DNA of 32,579 bases from an uncultured Flavobacteriales bacterium. GTDB taxonomy: Bacteria > Bacteroidota > Bacteroidia > Flavobacteriales > Flavobacteriaceae. The DNA lies in NCBI GenBank assembly GCA_913058295.1, contig CAJXRD010000038.1:1-32579 (forward strand), in the 5' to 3' direction. The notes below the pieces were generated by a model. The model ran no database searches and was not told where the DNA came from. It saw only the letters and a list, made by a program, of their open reading frames with translations. This document shows, one piece after another, positions 16,359 to 25,994 of the stretch; within the stretch, counting starts at the first letter, position 1, and each line of letters opens with the position of its first letter. The position numbers and the translations under genes were made by a program.

Positions 16359-19300
16359 ATGAAAAACAACTTTTTGAGAATTTTTCTTTTCTTATTTACA
16401 GGTGTTCTGTTTTCGCAACAAAATTATGTGTCTGTTAAAAAAGACGCATCAGGAATGAAACTTCAAGTAAATGGAGAGGATTTTTTTATTAACGGAATGA
16501 ACTGGGATTATATTCCTATTGGGACCAATACTGTTAATGCAAATTTTTGGAAAAATTCGGACGATATTATTAAAGAGGGTCTTGATACTGAAATGTCACT
16601 CTTAAAGAATATGGGTGTTAATGTAATTCGTCAATATACTGGAGTTCCTGCTAAATGGATCCAATATATATATGAGAATTATGGTATATATACGATGTTA
16701 AATGACCCTTTTGGAAGGTATGGATTAACATTAGATGGGGTTTGGACTCCTGTAACGCTTTATGATGATCCAAAAACACAAGAGCATTTATTATCGGAAA
16801 TTGATAAGTTGGTTAATGAATACAAGAACACTCCTGGGCTGTTAATGTATCTTTTGGGAAATGAAAATAATTATGGCCTTTTTTGGCAAGGTGCAGAAAC
16901 AGAAGATTTTCCTGATGATGAACAAGAAAAGGCATTTATAGGTGAAACTAGAGGAAGGCCAATGTATAGGCTTATGAATGAGGCAGCAAAAAGATTAAAA
17001 GCTGTCGATAGTTCCCATCCAGTAGCTATATGTAATGGGGATGTTTTATTCATTGATCTTGTAGCAGAAGAATGTAAAGACATCGATATCTATGGTACAA
17101 ATACTTACAGAGGAGTTTCTTTCACAAATATGTTTGATGTAGTAAAAGAAAAATTAGATATGCCCCTTATGTTTACTGAATTTGGTGCGGATGCCTTTAA
17201 TGAGATAGAGAAGAAGGAAGATCAAAAAGCACAGGCATATTATATGCTTGGTAATTGGGAAGAAATTTATAAGAATGCTGCCGGTTTAAATAAGGCTGAA
17301 AATTCAATTGGTGGTTTTACCTTTCAATTTAGTGATGGCTGGTGGAAATATAAGTTCGATGACAGAAAAAATGCAGACATTCATGACAGTAACGCATCAT
17401 GGTCAAACGGAGGTTATCCTCATGATTTAGAAGCCTATGAGGTGAATAATATGAATGAAGAATGGTTTGGTATTTGTGCAAAGGGACCAACTAGTGAAAG
17501 AGGACTTTATGATCTTTATCCGAGAGCAGCTTATTATGCCTTAAAAGAAGCTCATAAATTAAATCCCTATGATGAAGGAGTGACTAGTGATTTTGTAGAT
17601 AATTATTTTAATAATATCCAAATAATGGATGCGGTGTTAAGAGCTAGAGGAGATAAAGCAGCTCTTGGTGCTCAGAGTACTCAAAAATTGAAACTCAGTA
17701 ATTTAAGAGCGGAGTTTACAACATTCAATACAGGGGGGTCTTTATTAACGACTCCAGATACACCGGATACTGATAGTGAAACCTATCCAGATCAACTAGG
17801 TTTTGATCATATGGAGTCTTTTTATATTGGTGTGGAAGCCAATCCAACATCCAATATGAGAGCTAATGTTAATGTAAACATTGTTGCTAATGTAGCTACT
17901 AACCCTATCGATGAAATATTTTATGAAAATAGGGCTCGTACCCGTTCTGTATCTACAGTAGATGGAAATGTGGAATTGTCTGATATAAATAGAGTTCAAG
18001 TATACCAGGCAGAATATGAATGGAATGCTAAAGATTTTGACTTGAGAGGTTTTTATAGAACTGGACATTATCATTGGGGTTATGAGGGTGACTTTTTTGG
18101 TTTATACCGAGAAGCGAATTATGGTCCTAATTTAGATATTTATAACGGTGAAATAAGTGGATTTGAAATCGATGGGAAAAGGGCTATAAATGGATTAAAA
18201 GTTGCCTTTGGACCACAACTATGGTGGGGAGCTAACCCGGCCATACTCTTAAAGTATCAACGTACAGTCGGAAAATTTGATTTGGCAGCAATCTATCATA
18301 ACGATATTGATGATGCTAATACTGCGGTATCATCTATTGCTGTTCCGCTTCCACAAACTCGAACACTTACAGTTTATGGGAAAACAAAAATCGGAGAAGT
18401 TGGTGTTGAATTTGGTGGAATATGGGGTGGTCAGCCTTTAAATGGAAGAACATTTCAAATTGCTGAAGGAGAATCGGGTAATTATACGGTATATGAAGAC
18501 GAGATCACAGGAAAAGATAATTGGGGAGCAAAAGCAAAAATCACTTATTCTAAAGGTTCATTAAATTGGTATGGTCAAGCTGCTTATATGGGTTTAGTCG
18601 CTAATGGAGGTCCAGACGCAACTCAAACTTACACAGGCTGGAAACTAAAAGATTCAGGAAGTGGAAATCAAGCAAACTTCCTTACTGGATTTACATATGC
18701 TTTTGGAGATTTACAAATAGCTCCTAATTTTTTATGGCAGAAACCTTTGGTAGATCCTATGCCAGGAGATGTTGGTGCGCCTGGAAGATTAAGAAATGTT
18801 ATTGACGACCCATTTGCGGTAAGAGCTAATAGAGAAACAGTGGGGGGAGAGATATTGCTTACTTATGACCAAACACCAGGAACCTGGTTTTATGAATGGG
18901 ATAATGATAGGGCAGAGGATGCAAAATTTGCAATGAATGCTGGATTTGTATATCGTCATCTACCAACATCTCTAGATGCAGCAATTGGTATTTTACCAGA
19001 TGGTCGAACAACATTTGCGTTTCCTGGAGCTCCAGTTTCACAAGATTTATGGGAGCTTCATACAAGAATTGTTTCAAAATTAAGTCCAGATATTGGAATT
19101 ATTGCCAATATGTATGTTGGTACCGAGCAAGCTAATGGAAGCCTTGGTCCTAATAGTGCTGTGGAAGATAGATTAATAGAGCGCTACGGTGGTGATATTA
19201 GGGTTATTTATAAAAAATTAAAACTTGTTCATTCCTTTAAAGTTAATGATTGGGGACCTTATGATTATCATCGTGATTTTAACCTTACCTATCCTATACA

Positions 19301-19529
19301 ATTAATGTTGGATTTATCGACAACACTTGGTAAACCAGATTGGTATATTTTACCTAACACACAAATTGGAATACGTGGTACTTGGAGGTCGCTTGATCAA
19401 TACTCCAATAGATACTCTCCAAATGAATCGCTACCATTTACAGGGCAACCAATTATAAGCCCTGTTGGATTTCCAAATGGAGACGAATGGGAAGTTAGAA
19501 CATATATTCATATTAACGTAGGAAAATAA
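16359..19529 (+). CDS. Clan GH-A glycosidase domain joined to an outer-membrane beta-barrel
   Basis: This 1056-residue protein begins with a signal peptide (KNNFLRIFLFLFTGVLFSQ). Residues about 22-465 look like a TIM-barrel glycosidase of the GH2/GH5-like type: LQVNGEDFFINGMNWDY at the start, LLGNENNYG with E169 as likely acid/base, and MFTEFGAD with E274 as likely nucleophile. From about residue 485 to the end (17811-19529) the protein changes to alternating, aromatic- and glycine-rich strands (HMESFYIGVEANP, LKVAFGPQLWWGANP, VGVEFGGIWGG, ending WEVRTYIHINVGK), which look like an outer-membrane barrel. No TonB plug or TonB box is seen, so it is not SusC. An in-frame start at 16215 is rejected because it adds 48 residues before the signal peptide. 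It is first in an operon with a binding lipoprotein and a GH16, so it probably cuts and/or admits beta-glucan. The exact GH family is unclear. Confidence 0.75.
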   Translation: MKNNFLRIFLFLFTGVLFSQQNYVSVKKDASGMKLQVNGEDFFINGMNWDYIPIGTNTVNANFWKNSDDIIKEGLDTEMSLLKNMGVNVIRQYTGVPAKWIQYIYENYGIYTMLNDPFGRYGLTLDGVWTPVTLYDDPKTQEHLLSEIDKLVNEYKNTPGLLMYLLGNENNYGLFWQGAETEDFPDDEQEKAFIGETRGRPMYRLMNEAAKRLKAVDSSHPVAICNGDVLFIDLVAEECKDIDIYGTNTYRGVSFTNMFDVVKEKLDMPLMFTEFGADAFNEIEKKEDQKAQAYYMLGNWEEIYKNAAGLNKAENSIGGFTFQFSDGWWKYKFDDRKNADIHDSNASWSNGGYPHDLEAYEVNNMNEEWFGICAKGPTSERGLYDLYPRAAYYALKEAHKLNPYDEGVTSDFVDNYFNNIQIMDAVLRARGDKAALGAQSTQKLKLSNLRAEFTTFNTGGSLLTTPDTPDTDSETYPDQLGFDHMESFYIGVEANPTSNMRANVNVNIVANVATNPIDEIFYENRARTRSVSTVDGNVELSDINRVQVYQAEYEWNAKDFDLRGFYRTGHYHWGYEGDFFGLYREANYGPNLDIYNGEISGFEIDGKRAINGLKVAFGPQLWWGANPAILLKYQRTVGKFDLAAIYHNDIDDANTAVSSIAVPLPQTRTLTVYGKTKIGEVGVEFGGIWGGQPLNGRTFQIAEGESGNYTVYEDEITGKDNWGAKAKITYSKGSLNWYGQAAYMGLVANGGPDATQTYTGWKLKDSGSGNQANFLTGFTYAFGDLQIAPNFLWQKPLVDPMPGDVGAPGRLRNVIDDPFAVRANRETVGGEILLTYDQTPGTWFYEWDNDRAEDAKFAMNAGFVYRHLPTSLDAAIGILPDGRTTFAFPGAPVSQDLWELHTRIVSKLSPDIGIIANMYVGTEQANGSLGPNSAVEDRLIERYGGDIRVIYKKLKLVHSFKVNDWGPYDYHRDFNLTYPIQLMLDLSTTLGKPDWYILPNTQIGIRGTWRSLDQYSNRYSPNESLPFTGQPIISPVGFPNGDEWEVRTYIHINVGK

Positions 19530-19541
19530 AAAATTAAGAAA

Positions 19542-21479
19542 ATGAAAACAAGAAAATTTAGTTATTATAAAACTGTATTGCTTATAGCAATCGCTATGAC
19601 GACATTTCTGAGTTGTGAAAGAGAGTTATCTGACGATGCAACTTTAGCAGGTTTTTCTACAAATGGTGAGATTTATGTAGATGGCTTTACGGCAGGATTA
19701 AATTATTATCCTTTTGCAGGTTCTTATTTAGAAGCTTTTAGTGTAGATACAGATACAAAATATGCCGGCACCACATCCATGCGCTTTGATATTCCTAATG
19801 TTGGAGATCCAAATGGAGCTTATTCTGGTGCTACTTTTCCAGTAGATTCCCCACGAGATTTGTCAGGTTACGATGCCTTGACATTTTGGGCGAAAGGTAC
19901 AGAGGGAAGAACCATTAATGAAATAGGTTTTGGAATAGATTTTATAGAAGACAAATATAAAAATCAGCTTCAAGAACCTTTGCAAATAACAACAAATTGG
20001 AGAAAATATACAATACCAATTCCAGATGCGGCTAAACTAACAGCGGAATCTGGTATGTTTTGGTATGCTGAAGGCCCCAATCCAGAAGATGGTTCAGGAT
20101 GGAGTTTTTGGATAGATGAATTACAATTTGAAAAATTGGGTACTGTAGCACAATCTAGACCAGCGCTTTATGAGGGTGAAGATTTAGTAGTACAGTCATT
20201 TATAGGTGCTGGAGGAGATTTAGGAGGTTTCGTTAGTCAAACATTTAATTTGGGGACTGGCGAAGATGTAACGGTTAAACCAGCGCCAAGTTATTTTAAA
20301 TGGACATCTTCAAACCCAGGCGTTGTAAGTATAGATGAAAATACAGGAGCTTTTAGTGCTCTTAGTGTTGGGCAAGCAGTTTTAACAGCATCTATAGCTG
20401 GCGTTGAAGCAGAAGGATCTCTCACCATTGAAGTATTGGGGGAATATGTGCCTGCACCAGTCCCTACTAGAGACCCTAGTACAGTCATCTCTGTTTTTAG
20501 TGATACTTATACCAATGTTCCAGTTGATTACTATAATGGATATTTTAATGGGGATGGTCAAACAACACAAGGTCAAAATGATATTTTTATTAATGGGGAT
20601 AATGTTATTTATTATACAGACTTAAATTTTGTGGGTATTGGGACATTTTTAGATGTTGCACCCATTAATGCTTCTGGTATGACGCATCTTCATGTAGATA
20701 TTAATGTGCAAGAAGTTATAGATGCCGGAGATCAATTAACACTTCAATTGTTAAATGGAGTACAGACTTCTAATGAAACTTCTGGTTCTATCGTTTTAAG
20801 TGATTCACAATTGTTATCTAATGAATGGGCTAGTTTTGATATTCCTCTATCCAGTTTTACGGGTTTAAATGCTCGAGATGCTATCGGACTCTTATTCTTT
20901 ATTTCTAATAACAGCTCTAATATCCCTACAATTTCGGATATTTTTGTAGATAATATCTATTATTATGCTGAGCCTACATCCCCAACAGATGCGCCAGAAG
21001 CACCAACGGAAGATGAAACTGCTAATAATGTAATTTCTGTATATAGTGATGCTTATACAGACATAGGAAATGATGGACTAAATAACTTTAATAGTGGTTC
21101 TATTTTATCCGTCGAAACAATTGCATCCAATGATGTTTTAAAATACACAAATTTAGACTTTACGGGCCTTGAATTTCTTGGGGCAAATATTATAGATGCT
21201 TCGGAATCAACAACCTTACACTTAGATCTATGGTCTCCAGATGCTAATGAGTTTAAAATAAAGCTTGTAGACTTTGGTCCTGATGGTGTATTTGGAGGAG
21301 GAGATGATAGCGAGCATGAAATAAATTTTGGTCCAAGCGAAATAGGAGAATGGATTGTTTTCGATATTCCATTATCCGATTTTGTAGGTCTTAATAGTAC
21401 AGAGAACTTAGCTCAAATAATATTGGTTAATGCTCCAACGGGGACACTTTTTGTAGATAATTTATACTTCTATAATTAA
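19542..21479 (+). CDS. Multi-domain glycan-binding lipoprotein (Big_2 plus carbohydrate-binding-like modules)
   Basis: This 645-residue lipoprotein has lipobox TTFLSC with C25 followed by the acidic ERELSDD, a pattern compatible with surface export in Bacteroidota. An N-terminal beta-sandwich at about 45-195 (YAGTTSMRFDIPN, YDALTFWAKG, FWIDELQFEK) resembles CBM/CIA30-type domains. A Big_2 Ig-like domain follows at about 205-300 (FKWTSSNPGVVSIDENTGAF). Two homologous modules at about 313-475 and 495-645 each start VISV-[FY]-SD-x-YT and end with FVDN-[IL]-YFY-like strands. No catalytic motif was seen. It lies 12 bases after the barrel-glycosidase gene and before GH16, so it is best read as a surface glucan-binding protein, a role analogous to SusD/SusE but unrelated in sequence. 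The function is inferred from domains and position. Confidence 0.78.
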   Translation: MKTRKFSYYKTVLLIAIAMTTFLSCERELSDDATLAGFSTNGEIYVDGFTAGLNYYPFAGSYLEAFSVDTDTKYAGTTSMRFDIPNVGDPNGAYSGATFPVDSPRDLSGYDALTFWAKGTEGRTINEIGFGIDFIEDKYKNQLQEPLQITTNWRKYTIPIPDAAKLTAESGMFWYAEGPNPEDGSGWSFWIDELQFEKLGTVAQSRPALYEGEDLVVQSFIGAGGDLGGFVSQTFNLGTGEDVTVKPAPSYFKWTSSNPGVVSIDENTGAFSALSVGQAVLTASIAGVEAEGSLTIEVLGEYVPAPVPTRDPSTVISVFSDTYTNVPVDYYNGYFNGDGQTTQGQNDIFINGDNVIYYTDLNFVGIGTFLDVAPINASGMTHLHVDINVQEVIDAGDQLTLQLLNGVQTSNETSGSIVLSDSQLLSNEWASFDIPLSSFTGLNARDAIGLLFFISNNSSNIPTISDIFVDNIYYYAEPTSPTDAPEAPTEDETANNVISVYSDAYTDIGNDGLNNFNSGSILSVETIASNDVLKYTNLDFTGLEFLGANIIDASESTTLHLDLWSPDANEFKIKLVDFGPDGVFGGGDDSEHEINFGPSEIGEWIVFDIPLSDFVGLNSTENLAQIILVNAPTGTLFVDNLYFYN

Positions 21480-21507
21480 AAGATTGATATAAAAAATTAA
21501 ACAAAAC

Positions 21508-22335
21508 ATGAAAGTGATGAAAAAAAATATCATAAATATAATTACTAAAGGGCTTGGATTAATAACACTTTGTTTTGTTGTTATTAGTTGTTCTAGTGAT
21601 GAAACACAAACCGTAACAACATTAGATCAGCTTGTAATGCAAGATGAATTTGATATAGATGGTGCTTTAAATAGCGAACTATGGACTTATAATATAGGTA
21701 CGGGAAATGATGGTTGGGGTAATAATGAATTACAGTATTATACCGATCGTCCAGAAAATATTGTTGCAGAAAATGGCACGTTAAAAATCACTGCTAGGCA
21801 AGAATCCTTTGAAGGATCCTCTTATACTTCTGCTAGAATATTAACACAGGGTAAGTTTGAGCAAAAATATGGACGTTTCGAAGCACGAATGCAATTGCCT
21901 TGGGGACAAGGAATGTGGCCAGCATTTTGGTTACTCGGATCAAATATTGATGACGTAAGTTGGCCTAATTGTGGTGAAATTGACATCATGGAAAATCGGG
22001 GGTCTGAACCAACACTTATCTCAAGTGCCCTTCACGGCCCTGGTTATTCTGGAGGAAACCCCATTTTCAAAGCCTATGAATTGGTGGATAGTCGTTTTGA
22101 TAATGAGTTTCACATCTTTGGTATAGAATGGGCTCCAGGTTACATTAATTTTTATGTTGACGACGTACTATATAACCAAATAACACCAAGCGATGCTTCG
22201 GGTGATTGGGTATTTGACCAACCATTTTTCATAATTATTAATTTGGCAGTAGGAGGTAATTTTGGTGGGCCACCAAATGAAAATACTGTTTTTCCACAAT
22301 CCTTGTTGGTGGATTATATAAGGGTTTATGAATAA
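21508..22335 (+). CDS. GH16 endo-beta-1,3-glucanase (laminarinase), lipoprotein
   Basis: This 275-residue enzyme is predicted to cut internal beta-1,3 bonds of laminarin-type glucan. Lipobox VVISC is followed by SSDE, again compatible with surface display. The GH16 jelly roll is complete: WGNNELQYYTDRPEN, GRFEARMQLPWGQGMWPAFWLLG, then the catalytic GEIDIMEN with E157 (nucleophile), D159 and E162 (acid/base), followed by HGPGYSGG and FDNEFHIFGIEWAPG. The WPAFWLLG and EIDIME motifs are those of bacterial laminarinases (GH16_3-like). There is no extra CBM; the preceding lipoprotein may supply binding. It is the last gene of the first operon and is followed by a terminator. An ATG three codons later could also be the start. 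Confidence 0.93.
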   Translation: MKVMKKNIINIITKGLGLITLCFVVISCSSDETQTVTTLDQLVMQDEFDIDGALNSELWTYNIGTGNDGWGNNELQYYTDRPENIVAENGTLKITARQESFEGSSYTSARILTQGKFEQKYGRFEARMQLPWGQGMWPAFWLLGSNIDDVSWPNCGEIDIMENRGSEPTLISSALHGPGYSGGNPIFKAYELVDSRFDNEFHIFGIEWAPGYINFYVDDVLYNQITPSDASGDWVFDQPFFIIINLAVGGNFGGPPNENTVFPQSLLVDYIRVYE

Positions 22336-22377
22336 AGTACAAGAAGTAATCTAAAGAACAGTAGTTTTTTAGTTAAT

Positions 22378-22405
22378 GGTCGAGTCTTTTACTCGACCTT
22401 TTTTT
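22378..22405 (+). terminator. Intrinsic terminator after GH16
   Basis: GGTCGAGT (22378-22385) pairs with ACTCGACC (22391-22398) around a five-base loop and is followed by a run of seven T. Confidence 0.92.
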
Positions 22406-22496
22406 AACAATATATAGATATCGACCCAAAGTCAGACTATAAAAAATAAAGACTCAATCTTTTAAAAGAGAAAAGATGTTTAGACTATAATTAAAA

Positions 22497-22504
22497 TAGT
22501 TTTG
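22497..22504 (+). promoter_or_regulatory. -7 promoter box of the phosphorylase operon
   Basis: TAGTTTTG matches TAnnTTTG exactly, 17 bases before the ATG at 22522. AAGGAAAA just before the ATG may be the ribosome binding site. No clear -33 box was seen, which would fit activator dependence. Confidence 0.5.
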
Positions 22505-22521
22505 AGTACAAAGGAAAAATA

Positions 22522-25500
22522 ATGAATAACAATCCAATATATATAGGTAATAAGCTGTCTTCATTAAATGAAAACGAAATTAATGGTGAGTTAATTGATT
22601 TCGAGAAGGAAGTATATTATAAAATTTCAAATAGTAATGCGATGAGACCATTTTTTATGAGTCTCGTAAGTAATTCTAATCATTGGATGTTTATTTCTAG
22701 TAATGGGGGATTGTCTGCAGGAAGAAAAGATGCTGACAACGCATTATTCCCGTACTATACGGATGATAAAATAACAGAATCTACCGAAACTACTGGAAGC
22801 AAAACAATACTTCAAGTACATTTAAATGACAAAACATTTTTATGGGAACCGTTTTCGAATAACTATAGAGGCGTTTATACTATAAAAAGAAATCTTTACA
22901 AAAATAAATACGGCAACAAAGTTATTTTTGAGGAAATTAATGAAGATTTAGGCCTAATCTATAGATATCATTGGAACTCTAGTAATCTATATGGTTTTGT
23001 AAAAAAATCGACATTGCTTAATAATTCTAATTCTAATATTTCTGTAACAGTATTAGATGGTTTGCAAAATATAGTTCCATATGGGGTGGGATCAGACCTG
23101 CAAAATGGCTATAGTAATTTGGTTGATGCCTATAAAAAAAGCGAATTGCAAGCAGATTCTGGAATAGGGATATTTGCATTAAGTGCCATAATTGTTGACA
23201 AAGCTGAACCTAGCGAAGCATTAAAGTCAAGTATAGTTTGGTCAATGGGTTTAAATAATCCTAAATATCTTGTTTCGTCTTTACAACTTGAAAATTTTAG
23301 AGTTGGTAAACCAATATTTCAAGAGACGGATATTAAAGCTGAAAAAGGCGCTTATTTTATTTGTTCAGACTTAGAATTAGAAGCTCTAGAAAAACAAGAC
23401 TGGATGTTTGTTGCGAATGTAAATCAAAGTATTAGTGACCTTGTAAATATTTCAGAAAAAATTAAAAAAACACCGAATTTAATGAGCCTGGTTCAAGAGG
23501 ATATTGAAATGGGTACAAAACATTTATTGGAACTAGCTGGAGCAGCAGATGCAATGCAGATTAGTGGGAACAAATTGCGAAATATGCGTCATTTTTCTAA
23601 TACACTTTTCAATATTATGCGAGGAGGTATTTTTGATGACAATTATAAAATTGAAAAGAGCGATTTCGTAAAATACATAGCGAATGCTAATAAAAAGGTG
23701 TTCAAGAAAAAGGGAAACATTTTAGCTCAATTGCCAGAGGCTTTTGATTTAAATGTTATTAAAAAATTTGCAGAATCTGATGAAGACAAAAACTTCAAAC
23801 GCTTATGCTTTGAATATTTACCTTTAAAATTTAGTAGAAGACATGGAGATCCAAGTCGTCCATGGAATAAGTTTTCCATAAATACTAGAAACGAAATTGA
23901 TGGCTCAAAAATATTAGATTACGAAGGAAATTGGCGGGATATATTTCAGAATTGGGAGGCACTTGCCCATTCGTATCCAGAGTTTATCGAAAGTATGATT
24001 CATAAGTTTCTTAATGCAACGACTTTTGATGGTTATAATCCATACCGTGTTACAAAAGGGGGCTTTGATTGGGAAACCATTGAGCCAGATGACCCTTGGT
24101 CTTACATTGGGTATTGGGGAGACCATCAAATAATTTATTTGCTTAAGTTTTTAGAGATTATCGAAAGTCATTACCCTAATAAATTGGCAAGCTATTTTAA
24201 TCAAGAAGTATTTGTATATGCCAATGTGCCTTATAAAATAAAACCATATAAAGACTTATTGGCTAACCCAAAAGACACTATTGATTTTGACACAGAATTG
24301 GATTCTAAAATTCTTCAAAAAAGAAAGGAACTTGGTGTAGATGGAGCTTTATTGAGAGATGAGAATTTTTTCATTTATAAAGTAAATCTCATTGAAAAAT
24401 TATTAGCCACAGTTTTAGCCAAATTATCCAACTTTATTCCAGAAGGAGGTATATGGCTTAATACCCAAAGGCCAGAATGGAACGATGCCAACAATGCACT
24501 TGTAGGTAATGGTGTTTCCATGGTAACCTTATATTATTTGCGACGGTTTTTAAGTTTCTTTGAAAAAATCGCGGAGAATATGACTGATGAAACTTCTGAG
24601 ATTTCTGTAGAGCTATCTATATTCTTTGAAAAGGTTTTAAGAACATTTAAGGATAACAAAGAAATACTAAACGGCAAAGTCTCTGATAAAGACAGAAAAT
24701 CTGTTTTAGATGCATTAGGGCAAGCGGGGAGTGATTATAGAATTAAGATCTATGAAGATGGATTTACAAGTGATAAAGGAACTATTTCCAAAAAGGATTT
24801 AGTAACGTTTTTACAAATATCAAAAGCCTATTTAGAACATTCTATACGTGCTAATCAACGGGAGGATAAACTATATCATGCTTATAACCTTATGACGGTT
24901 ACCAATGATTCGGAAATTTCAATTTCCTATTTATCAGAAATGTTAGAAGGCCAAGTAGCTGTATTAAGTTCGGGATATATTTCAGGAGAAAAATCCTTAG
25001 AAGTTTTAAATGCTTTAAAAAACAGTGCATTGTTCAGACCAGATCAATATAGTTATTTATTATATCCAGATAAGCAATTATCGCGTTTTGTCGATAAAAA
25101 CAATGTGCCAAATGCTGCAATTGAAAACTCCGAATTGCTAAAGCAATTATTATGCGATGACAATAAGCAAATTATAGAAAAAGATATAACAGGACATTAT
25201 CATTATAATGGAAACTTCAATAATGCCGATTCATTAAAAGAGGCTTTAAATAGTTTACCGGAACAATATCAAAGTCTTGTAATTAAAGATAGAAAAGCAC
25301 TATTAAACACTTTTGAAGAATTATTTAATCATAAGGCATTCACTGGCCGTTCTGGGACATTTTTTGGCTATGAAGGACTTGGGTCTATTTATTGGCACAT
25401 GGTTTCAAAACTATTATTAACAGTTCAAGAAACTTGTTTGTTAGCCTCTAAGAATAGTGAAAACGAAGTCGTAATAGGTGGCTTACTTGATCATTATTAT

Positions 25501-25980
25501 CAAATTAATGAAGGCATTGGCGTTCATAAATCGCCTAAACTTTATGGCGCTTTTCCAACCGATCCATATTCGCATACACCAGCAGGTAAAGGAGCTCAGC
25601 AGCCTGGAATGACAGGGCAAGTTAAAGAAGATGTTCTTTGTCGATTTGGAGAATTAGGTGTATTTGTAGAAAACGGTCACTTATTGTTTTATCCGAGATT
25701 ATTAAGAAGACAAGAATTTTTAGACGCGCCAAGAGAATTTATTTATACAGATATTAATAAAGAATCGAAATCGCTTCCATTGGAAAAAAACACAATATGC
25801 TTTACCTATTGTCAAATCCCAATTGTTTATAAGCTTGGTGTTTCTAAAGGTATTCAAGTTATTTATAATGATGAAGCAATCAAAAATTTTGATGATTTGC
25901 AACTGAACTTAGAAGTAAGTAAAAAAGTATTTAAAAGAACAGGTGATATTAATAGAATAATAGTGTCACTAGATAAATAA
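22522..25980 (+). CDS. Beta-1,3-oligoglucan phosphorylase, GH149-like
   Basis: This 1152-residue cytoplasmic protein without a signal peptide is related to the inverting GH94/GH149/GH161 phosphorylases. These release alpha-glucose 1-phosphate from the non-reducing end of beta-glucans using phosphate. Key segments are RRHGDPSRPWNKFSI, GYWGDHQIIYLLKFLE, then GGIWLNTQRPEWNDANNALVG with D655 in WNDA as the likely general acid, and the C-terminal phosphate-site-like stretch HTPAGKGAQQPGMTGQVKED. The size and the RPEWNDANNAL motif fit GH149 beta-1,3-glucan phosphorylases of Bacteroidota better than the shorter GH94 cellobiose phosphorylases. GH161 is the main alternative. First gene of an operon with GH17, GH30, a symporter and a second GH17, which supports laminari-oligosaccharides as its substrate. 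Confidence 0.83.
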   Translation: MNNNPIYIGNKLSSLNENEINGELIDFEKEVYYKISNSNAMRPFFMSLVSNSNHWMFISSNGGLSAGRKDADNALFPYYTDDKITESTETTGSKTILQVHLNDKTFLWEPFSNNYRGVYTIKRNLYKNKYGNKVIFEEINEDLGLIYRYHWNSSNLYGFVKKSTLLNNSNSNISVTVLDGLQNIVPYGVGSDLQNGYSNLVDAYKKSELQADSGIGIFALSAIIVDKAEPSEALKSSIVWSMGLNNPKYLVSSLQLENFRVGKPIFQETDIKAEKGAYFICSDLELEALEKQDWMFVANVNQSISDLVNISEKIKKTPNLMSLVQEDIEMGTKHLLELAGAADAMQISGNKLRNMRHFSNTLFNIMRGGIFDDNYKIEKSDFVKYIANANKKVFKKKGNILAQLPEAFDLNVIKKFAESDEDKNFKRLCFEYLPLKFSRRHGDPSRPWNKFSINTRNEIDGSKILDYEGNWRDIFQNWEALAHSYPEFIESMIHKFLNATTFDGYNPYRVTKGGFDWETIEPDDPWSYIGYWGDHQIIYLLKFLEIIESHYPNKLASYFNQEVFVYANVPYKIKPYKDLLANPKDTIDFDTELDSKILQKRKELGVDGALLRDENFFIYKVNLIEKLLATVLAKLSNFIPEGGIWLNTQRPEWNDANNALVGNGVSMVTLYYLRRFLSFFEKIAENMTDETSEISVELSIFFEKVLRTFKDNKEILNGKVSDKDRKSVLDALGQAGSDYRIKIYEDGFTSDKGTISKKDLVTFLQISKAYLEHSIRANQREDKLYHAYNLMTVTNDSEISISYLSEMLEGQVAVLSSGYISGEKSLEVLNALKNSALFRPDQYSYLLYPDKQLSRFVDKNNVPNAAIENSELLKQLLCDDNKQIIEKDITGHYHYNGNFNNADSLKEALNSLPEQYQSLVIKDRKALLNTFEELFNHKAFTGRSGTFFGYEGLGSIYWHMVSKLLLTVQETCLLASKNSENEVVIGGLLDHYYQINEGIGVHKSPKLYGAFPTDPYSHTPAGKGAQQPGMTGQVKEDVLCRFGELGVFVENGHLLFYPRLLRRQEFLDAPREFIYTDINKESKSLPLEKNTICFTYCQIPIVYKLGVSKGIQVIYNDEAIKNFDDLQLNLEVSKKVFKRTGDINRIIVSLDK

Positions 25981-25994
25981 ATAAAAAATAATAC

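Noticed and set aside
16359-19529. SusC / TonB-dependent receptor
   Set aside because: No plug domain or TonB box is visible, and the N-terminal half has glycosidase motifs instead.
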